Source of the DNA: DASZHC01 sp035938215
Lineage (GTDB): Bacteria; Verrucomicrobiota; Verrucomicrobiia; Chthoniobacterales; JAFAMB01
Direction of reading: 5' to 3'
Assembly (NCBI GenBank): GCA_035938215.1
Contig: DASZHC010000139.1
Location: 1 to 36,990, forward strand
DNA: 36,990 nucleotides
The notes under the pieces are model-generated. The model had not been told where the DNA came from. It saw nothing but the letters and a program-made list of their open reading frames with translations, and made no database searches. This document shows positions 32,238 through 36,990 of this stretch, piece by piece. Made by a program: the position numbers and the translations under genes. The stretch's first letter is position 1; the number at the start of each line of letters is the position of its first letter.

Positions 32238-33014
32238 ATGGAAAATGAGACAGTCTTCGCCACTTATCCCAGCCTTGCAGATCGGGTCGTCGTCGTGACT
32301 GGAGGAGCAACCGGTATAGGCGAGGCGATCGTTAAAGCTTTCGCAACGCAGCACGCCAAAGTCGTGGTTCTGGACATTCAGCGGGCGGCCGCAGAGCAGT
32401 TAATTCGGCGACTGGGATCGTCCGGCTATCCAGCGCCCACTTTCCATCATTGCGACCTGACCGACATAGATGCGTTGCAGCAAACTATCTGCCAGGTTCT
32501 CGACAAATTCGGCACCGTCCACATTCTGGTCAACAATGTAGCAAATGACACGCGCCATTCGATAGAGGAGGTCACCTCGTCCTCATGGGACCAATCGATG
32601 GCCGTCAACCTGAAACCGCACTTCTTCATGGCTCAAGGTGTCATCCCAGCAATGAGAAAAGCGAAACGCGGCTCCATCATCAACATGAGCTCTATCGGTT
32701 GGATGATTCCGTCAACCGGCATGCCTGTTTACGTCACGGCGAAAGCCGCCATTGTCGGTATGACACGCACTTTGGCTCATGAGCTCGGCGCAGATAACAT
32801 CCGAGTCAACTGCGTCTTGCCCGGCGCTATACTGACGCAACGACAAAAGCAGCTTTGGTTCACGCCAGCCTATGAAGCTGAGATTTTAAGTAGTCAGGCA
32901 ATTAAGAGAATGATTCATCCGGAAGAGGTTGCGAGGCTCGTGCTGTTCCTGGCGGCGGATGATAGCGGCGCCATTACCAATCAGAGCTACGTCATCGACG
33001 GCGGTTGGGTTTAA
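32238..33014 (+). CDS. SDR oxidoreductase, sugar (L-fucose/D-xylose 1-)dehydrogenase-like
   Basis: An intact 258-residue SDR: YPSLADRVVVVTGGATGIGE, giving the cofactor loop at 21-28; HCDLTD after the beta-4 region; ILVNNVANDTRH near 97-107; Tyr165 and Lys169 in PVYVTAKAA; and VNCVLPGAILTQRQKQLWFT. The sequence style matches the NAD-dependent aldose 1-dehydrogenases such as D-xylose dehydrogenase of Caulobacter and related L-fucose dehydrogenases, including the NDxRH motif and the T-x-RQ-x-x-LW segment. Together with the divergent SDR and the FAH stub it suggests the first and later steps of an oxidative deoxysugar pathway. The exact sugar is not readable from sequence. Confidence 0.75.
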   Translation: MENETVFATYPSLADRVVVVTGGATGIGEAIVKAFATQHAKVVVLDIQRAAAEQLIRRLGSSGYPAPTFHHCDLTDIDALQQTICQVLDKFGTVHILVNNVANDTRHSIEEVTSSSWDQSMAVNLKPHFFMAQGVIPAMRKAKRGSIINMSSIGWMIPSTGMPVYVTAKAAIVGMTRTLAHELGADNIRVNCVLPGAILTQRQKQLWFTPAYEAEILSSQAIKRMIHPEEVARLVLFLAADDSGAITNQSYVIDGGWV

Positions 33015-33255
33015 CAAGCTACTGGTCTTGCAAGCCAACGTGACTGCAGGCGGCAGACGGCCATGGCCGGCGAATTTTTGAGTTCTCCTTGTATGGCCAT
33101 TCCGCAGTCGGCGCAAAAATGGAGCGGACGGGCCGAGCGAGCAACGCGGAAAAACAGCCAACCGGCCGCGGCCCAGAGGGTTTCCGCTTTCCTTCTCCTC
33201 CTTAATGCCAGTAATCTCTTAGGCATCGCTCGGTCCGGGCTTTCGCGCGCTTCAG

Positions 33256-33930
33256 GTGTCTGCTGAGGCGGTGGACAAAGTGATCTGTGCAGGGACCCTG
33301 CCGTTCAACCGCACAGAAGTTCAATTCTACAAAACACCGAAAATGAGTATCAGTGGGACATTTGCCCAACTTCAGGATACTTTACGGACCAGGGCCATTC
33401 GTGGGGTCCTGTTGGGCTTTTCGCGCGAGGAAAAGCCGAACACTATTTTTGATTGTACCGATTTCTGCGTCGCGGCCCTGAGCGGTTACTTTCCGGCAGT
33501 AGTGGCCGACCGTGCCAACTTTCACGGATTCTTCAATGTCCAACTCGCACTTGATCAGATGCATCGACACGGGTATCGCCGCCCGACCCTCATCGCACCC
33601 GCGCTGAATAACCGAATCTCCAACAATCTCTGGTCCGGCGCTTTCCTGGATTGGCAGCGGCGCTTGTCCAAGAGGGATCGGTGCGAACCGTTCATTCCGC
33701 GGGAAAACGTTGATGCCGCAGAATTCAGGGATTGGTTGTATCGCAATGACCCCGATTCGCTGCTTGTTTACAAGTTTCCGGCGCGCAGGCTCTTGCAGAG
33801 ACGCGGCGTTCGCGTACCGGAGGATATCGGTCTCGCTTATCTCTACCGGACCTCTGACGAAATGGGGAGCGCCGCAGGCATTGACGGAAACCTCGATATT
33901 GTCGGATCTGCTGCGCGTCAAAACTTGTGA
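33256..33930 (+). pseudogene. LacI-family regulator fragment (ligand-binding domain without HTH)
   Basis: The 224-residue frame covers most of a LacI/PurR-type sugar-binding domain: LRTRAIRGVLLGFS near 44-57, FFNVQLALDQMHRHGYRRPT, NNLWSGAFLDWQRRLSK, FRDWLYRNDPDSLLVYK, and VRVPEDIGLAYL. There is no helix-turn-helix: an in-frame TAG lies just upstream and the preceding sequence has no HTH pattern. The C-terminus stops at GSAARQNL, where relatives continue for about 60 residues. Both ends are therefore lost, and it cannot bind DNA. The style is that of sugar regulators in Verrucomicrobia (inference). It probably once controlled the SDR genes upstream. Confidence 0.7.
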
Positions 33931-34392
33931 TGAAATGTTTTGTTTTTCCTAAAACGGCTGCGGCGAGAAACGCCGAGCCGCTCTTTATCACTGTCGTGTG
34001 CCCTCCGACAATCGGGACTCCATACGCCTTCGATGCCGCGCTCATTCCCCCCATATTAGCCCGGTTTTGTCGAGCCAAGGACTCCAGAGGACATCTACAA
34101 TCCCCAGGGGCCGTCCGCCCATCGCCGCCACGTCACTGAGGTTCACCATGACAGCCGAATATCCGGCGAACCAGGGATCGTCCCCGAGGAACGACGGAAG
34201 CATCCCTTCAGCCGCAAAGAGTAACCAGCCGTCTCCATCCCGTATCGCCGCGCAATCGTCACCGAGACGAGTCTCCCCAGCCAGCTCTTGAGCGGTCTGG
34301 TACGCGGTTCGAATCGTCAGCTTTTCCTGAACCGAGGACGAAGTCGAAAGAAATGAAACCAACCGGACGAGCGTCGCTTCGTCACTATTCAT
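33906..34392 (-). pseudogene. AIR synthase-related (ThiL/HypE/SelD-like) protein gene, frameshifted and truncated
   Basis: The frame from 34392 starts with a helical leader and then the AIR-synthase N-domain: LGDDCAAIRDGDGWLLFAAE, DPWFAGYSAVMVNLSDVAAM, GGRPLGIVDVLWSP. In a run of six G around 34050 the frame breaks. In another frame it resumes as GMSAASKAYGVPIVGGHTTV and VLGKTKHFITSFDAQ, the next part of the same family. After ITSFDAQ (about 33906) similarity ends, exactly where the convergent LacI relic also ends. The C-terminal domain is absent. The homopolymer break could be a base-calling error, but the truncation could not. Confidence 0.7.
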
Positions 34393-35039
34393 GGACCTGA
34401 TCGTTTACCGAAAGCGCCGCAGGTCAGTTGGCCGTTCCCAAAAGGCGCGACCCGCGCGCAACGCTTGGTGAAGCGATGCGGTCGGAGCGAGGGCGCCCAT
34501 ATTTCAACGCGAATTTCAACGCGAGTTAAAAACGCATTCCGCCGGCCGATAATAACCGAGATCGGCACGCATCTTTACATGCCTCAACCCGAAGAGTTCC
34601 AGTTCGCAAACCAGCTCCCAATGGAGTCGTTGAAAGAACTTGGCATTTTGATGCTGCACAGTGGCGAGAAATTCTCTGCAACCGAGAGCGTGTGCCAAAG
34701 AGGTCAAAAATTTGGGGGCTGCGGAACCGCGTTATGTGCTTCAGTCACCGGGACTTGTAGAAAACTGTGTGGGACTTTACGTACCTTTGTTGGAATTTAA
34801 CCACTACTCAATGCCGAAGCAAAAACAGCTGGCCATTGCAAAGAGCAGCGTTGACGAAGCTGGCTCGCGACGACGCAGATGAACAGCAGGCCATCTCAAC
34901 ACGAAAAGCTACCTTGCAGCAATTCGATTTAGCCGCGCGACTAGCCTGGCGCTGAAGCAATTACTGAAATTAGGATTGCGTGTCCGGCGAGCTTGCTCTT
35001 AAAACAATTTCATGGAGCGATCGAGAGCCACATCCCCGC
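34393..35039. other. Gene-free stretch with repeats
   Basis: About 650 bp without a gene I can support. It contains a 12-bp tandem duplication (ATTTCAACGCGA at 34501-34512 and 34513-34524) and the second copy of a 27-bp repeat (34775-34801). Open frames such as 34465-34800 have no recognisable motif. Confidence 0.45.
34775..34801 (+). repeat. 27-bp direct repeat, copy 2 (other copy 8970-8996)
   Basis: This copy is 26 of 27 identical to 8970-8996, same strand, with core GTACCTTTGTTGGAATTT. Both copies lie in gene-free sequence within the two decayed blocks. Confidence 0.7.
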
Positions 35040-35325
35040 TCAGCGGCGGCGGGTATCGGTATCTGCGGCGGCAATCGCACTGTGGACAATGGCGCGAACG
35101 AAATGGTCATCGAGCGGTTCTCGCGAAAACCAGCGTCGAAAGAACAACGGACCGACAATGCCGGCAATGAGATGAGAGGCATCCTGGCTGCGGCCGATTT
35201 CACCCTTTTTCTGCGCGCGTTCGATGACCTCGTAAAGGGGAGCCATGTTGCCGGCATGCACGTGAGCGTGGAGTAGCTTGGCAATCTTTGCGTCGTGTTC
35301 CGCAGCATCGAAGTCGCGTTCAAGC
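35040..35325 (-). pseudogene. TetR-family regulator C-terminal fragment
   Basis: The minus-strand frame contains APLYEVIERAQKKGEIGRSQ, then DASHLIAGIVGPLFFRRWFS and REPLDDHFVRAIVHSAI. This is the ligand-binding C-terminal helix set of a TetR/AcrR regulator, ending in the expected last helix. The DNA-binding N-terminus, about 90-100 residues, is missing. Upstream the frame meets the start of a different gene fragment (35320-35379), so the break is a deletion join. It cannot function as a repressor. Confidence 0.65.
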
Positions 35326-35379
35326 CGAAGCTTGCAGAACCGTGGCCTTGTTCTTAGTTTCTAAAGTCGCGTTCATCAT
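35320..35379 (-). pseudogene. Start of a SnoaL-like gene joined to the TetR fragment
   Basis: Two ATGs (35379 and 35376) follow AGGGAGAAAAACG, a good ribosome-binding site. The translated start MNATLETKNKATVLQAS resembles the N-terminus of SnoaL/NTF2-like proteins, but a TGA follows at once. The join with TetR sequence suggests that a deletion removed the body of this gene and the start of the next. The family call rests on only about 17 residues. Confidence 0.35.
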
Positions 35380-35410
35380 TCGTTTTTCTCCCTGTTTGCA
35401 TCGATATTCG

Positions 35411-35902
35411 TTAGGCCGCTGCCGAGGCAAGCAGCGCCTCAACCTTTGCATCCAATTCTCTGGCGACGTTAAGAGCCGCTGCGTTTTGGTAAGGAGCGAG
35501 AAAGCTCGCCATTCTGTCGTAGGAAAGATGAACACCGTCAGGACGCTCGTCGATCAGAATTGTTACCGGAGCGTATGAGCCGGCGTCCGGAACACGCTTA
35601 GCCATTTCTTTCATAATAAGCGGATTGCCAATGACAAAGCGGATCATCCTCGGTGTATCGCGACCTGTTCCTTTGCGCACAATTGCACCGTGGTCGAACT
35701 CCGCAAACAACATCAGTCCTGTTCGCCCGAGGACTTTTTCGATTGTTCTCTGTAGTTCGGCGACGGACTGCGCCCGATCGGTTGATTTCCAGAATTCCGG
35801 GATGTCCGGGTGACCGACCGCGGAATTGAGAGCCGCCACGACTTCACCAAACGGTTTTGAGGACGTGACGGCGAATCGTTCTACTTCGATTTTACTTATC
35901 AT
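35411..35902 (-). CDS. DUF302 domain-containing protein
   Basis: A 163-residue protein with a central DUF302 domain, marked by KVLGRTGLMLFAEFDHGAIV and later APVTILIDERPDGVHLSYDR. DUF302 proteins are small alpha/beta proteins of unknown activity. The N-terminal stretch (KIEVERFAVTSSKPFGEVVA) also fits. The frame is complete, from ATG 35902, preceded by GGAGAGG, to the TAA region at 35411. It lies among decayed genes but shows no damage. Confidence 0.75.
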   Translation of the reverse strand: MISKIEVERFAVTSSKPFGEVVAALNSAVGHPDIPEFWKSTDRAQSVAELQRTIEKVLGRTGLMLFAEFDHGAIVRKGTGRDTPRMIRFVIGNPLIMKEMAKRVPDAGSYAPVTILIDERPDGVHLSYDRMASFLAPYQNAAALNVARELDAKVEALLASAAA

Positions 35903-35979
35903 CTAACCTCTCCTTCTGTTGAAAACTCTTCGCCAAACATGGGCAGACCACTCTTTGATTGTCCTATTATTTCCTTTCA

Positions 35980-36342
35980 TCAGGGTAGCTTGTCGAAAAA
36001 GAGATAAACGGCGGCAATCCGGCCGTCCCGGACAATGATGAAATCAGTCGCGGCATAAGCTGGCGCCTCACCAGGAGGGCCCGATACCCATTGGATCCGC
36101 CCGCAATTCCCCAATTCCTCAGGCTCGGCAATTGGCTGATATCGAAAGTCCGGGTGAGTAGCCTTGATCGCGCCCGCGACGCGATCGATCTCATCGCGGC
36201 CACGGTGGACGCCCCTGGGCTCGTAGAAAACGCAATCTTCGGTGAAGATCTCGGCGATGGCCGCGCGCCGTCGCGCGGGGTCGTTTTCACCGAAGACGTC
36301 GTGAAGATTGCGGGTCAGCAAGGTCGATATGTTGTAGGACAT
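35980..36342 (-). CDS. SnoaL-like (NTF2-fold) protein
   Basis: From the ATG at 36342 the 120-residue protein has the NTF2/SnoaL layout: AAIAEIFTEDCVFYEPRGVH, RGRDEIDRVAGAIKATHPDF, and FIIVRDGRIAAVYLFFDKLP at the C-terminus. Such proteins bind or turn over small molecules in a cone-shaped pocket; the substrate is unknown. The start is only 4 bp after the stop of the zinc-type dehydrogenase gene (36347), so the two form an operon. The longer frame to 36387 is less likely because it overlaps that gene. Confidence 0.75.
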   Translation of the reverse strand: MSYNISTLLTRNLHDVFGENDPARRRAAIAEIFTEDCVFYEPRGVHRGRDEIDRVAGAIKATHPDFRYQPIAEPEELGNCGRIQWVSGPPGEAPAYAATDFIIVRDGRIAAVYLFFDKLP

Positions 36343-36346
36343 GGCG

Positions 36347-36990
36347 CTAGTTTGGCTGATTGAAATCCAATAGAACTTTGCCACCACGCTGGGAGTGTTC
36401 GATTGCTTCTTTGATTTGGGATGGTTTGTATGTTGTGGTGACTGGTAAAGTTAATTTGCCGGAAGCGACTACTTTCGTTGCCTCAGCCAGTGCCGCTCGC
36501 ATTTTGGGGAGGTACTCTTCGTAATACATCCAGAAGCCCTGTATGTTTAACCTCTTGCCAATGAGATCGCCTTGCGGAATGTGAATCGGCAACCCACTCA
36601 GCCACGCATAGCTGACGAGATGAGCGCCCGGAGAAAGCACGCTTGCCATCGTCGCCGTCGCTGGACCACCGACGGCATCAAGACCCAGAGATATTGGCGT
36701 TCTGCCGGTTGCAATCTGAATTTGCTTTGGGAGTTCCGGCGATTCGACGCCAACGAAATCAACACCCAGTTTTTCAATTTCTGGAATAGCTCGGACCGCC
36801 TCACAACACCTATAACGTTGAGATCGCGCGATTTTGCAATCGCGATCAGGCATCGCGCAACGTGGGAGTTTGCTGCGTTTAATGCAATCCAGTCTTTCGC
36901 CTTTAGCTTTACAAATTCGTCTAAGAGAAGAACCGCGGTCGTCGGATTGATGTTTAACATCGAGGCCGTTCTGGCATCGATTGAAGGAGG
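36347..36990 (-). pseudogene. Zinc-type alcohol dehydrogenase/enoyl reductase-like protein, frameshifted and cut by window edge
   Basis: Two overlapping frames join into one MDR-superfamily reductase. The first part, open to the window edge, has INPTTAVLLLDEFVKLKAKD and ALNAANSHVARCLIAIAKSR, up to GVVRRSEL. The second continues with IPEIEKLGVDFVGVESPELP, GLDAVGGPATATMASVLSPG and the C-terminus EHSQRGGKVLLDFNQPN. One base is missing near 36786 between SEL and IPEIEK, outside any long homopolymer. The N-terminal GroES-like domain lies beyond the edge. A downstream SnoaL-like gene is probably cotranscribed. Confidence 0.7.

Noticed and set aside
34465..34800. Open frame of 111 codons on the plus strand
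   Set aside because: No motif, unusual composition, and it contains the tandem duplication and the 27-bp repeat; likely non-coding.
1..36990. CRISPR array or rRNA gene
   Set aside because: No regularly spaced direct repeats and no rRNA-like conserved segments were seen on reading through the window.

Overview
The window (about 37 kb, moderate G+C) looks like a chromosomal segment of a soil-type Verrucomicrobium (Spartobacteria/Chthoniobacterales-like). This placement is inference. It rests on the type II secretion operon with PilM/PilN-like assembly proteins, the style of the LacI- and AIR-synthase-type relics, and dispersed GGAGGG-type palindromes; no 16S rRNA, tRNA gene or other phylogenetic marker is present.

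Layout. 1-1332: 3' part of a murJ-type lipid II flippase gene. 1710-4220: a large circularly permuted ATP-grasp plus alpha-E protein. 4217-9100: a block of broken or shrunken genes on the minus strand (flavin reductase N-terminus, DUF417 membrane protein, a collapsed SDR, histidine kinase tail, DUF5615 toxin, serine recombinase relic), with a few intact small genes between them (secreted protein, receiver-only regulator, NIPSNAP protein, DUF433 antitoxin). 9117-12838: transglutaminase-DUF2126 protein and transglutaminase-like protein; these belong functionally with the ATP-grasp/alpha-E gene on the other side of the decayed block. 13022-21655: a compact minus-strand type II secretion operon (G-H-I-J-K-L-M-C-like-D) headed by a secreted protein of unknown function. 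21768-22366: small hypothetical genes. 22582-24108: queD, queE and a MOSC protein. 24379-29024: fdhD, a YdeP-type molybdopterin oxidoreductase, a PepSY-like secreted protein and mobA. 29189-30564: trpA and a PII gene. 30626-36990: a second decayed block containing remnants of a non-phosphorylative deoxysugar (L-fucose-like) pathway (FAH-family stub, two intact SDRs, LacI relic), truncated methyltransferase, AIR-synthase-like and TetR relics, plus intact DUF302 and SnoaL-like genes and a frameshifted zinc-type dehydrogenase at the edge.

How the genes work together. ATP-grasp/alpha-E, the DUF2126 amidoligase and the transglutaminases form a predicted but biochemically obscure peptide-ligation module. 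MOSC, FdhD, YdeP and MobA form a molybdenum-cofactor set. QueD/QueE are two consecutive steps of 7-deazaguanine synthesis. The secretion operon carries the pseudopilins, inner-membrane assembly platform and secretin, but the ATPase (gspE), gspF and prepilin peptidase are not in the window.

Two features stand out. First, many genes show partial deletion or frameshift while their neighbours are intact, suggesting genome erosion; several frameshifts fall in homopolymers, so base-calling error must be excluded. Second, there are at least three families of dispersed palindromic repeats. One is a 48-bp near-perfect palindrome whose half-sites recur at 18661-18683 and 29078-29098 and which supplies the stop codon of two different genes.
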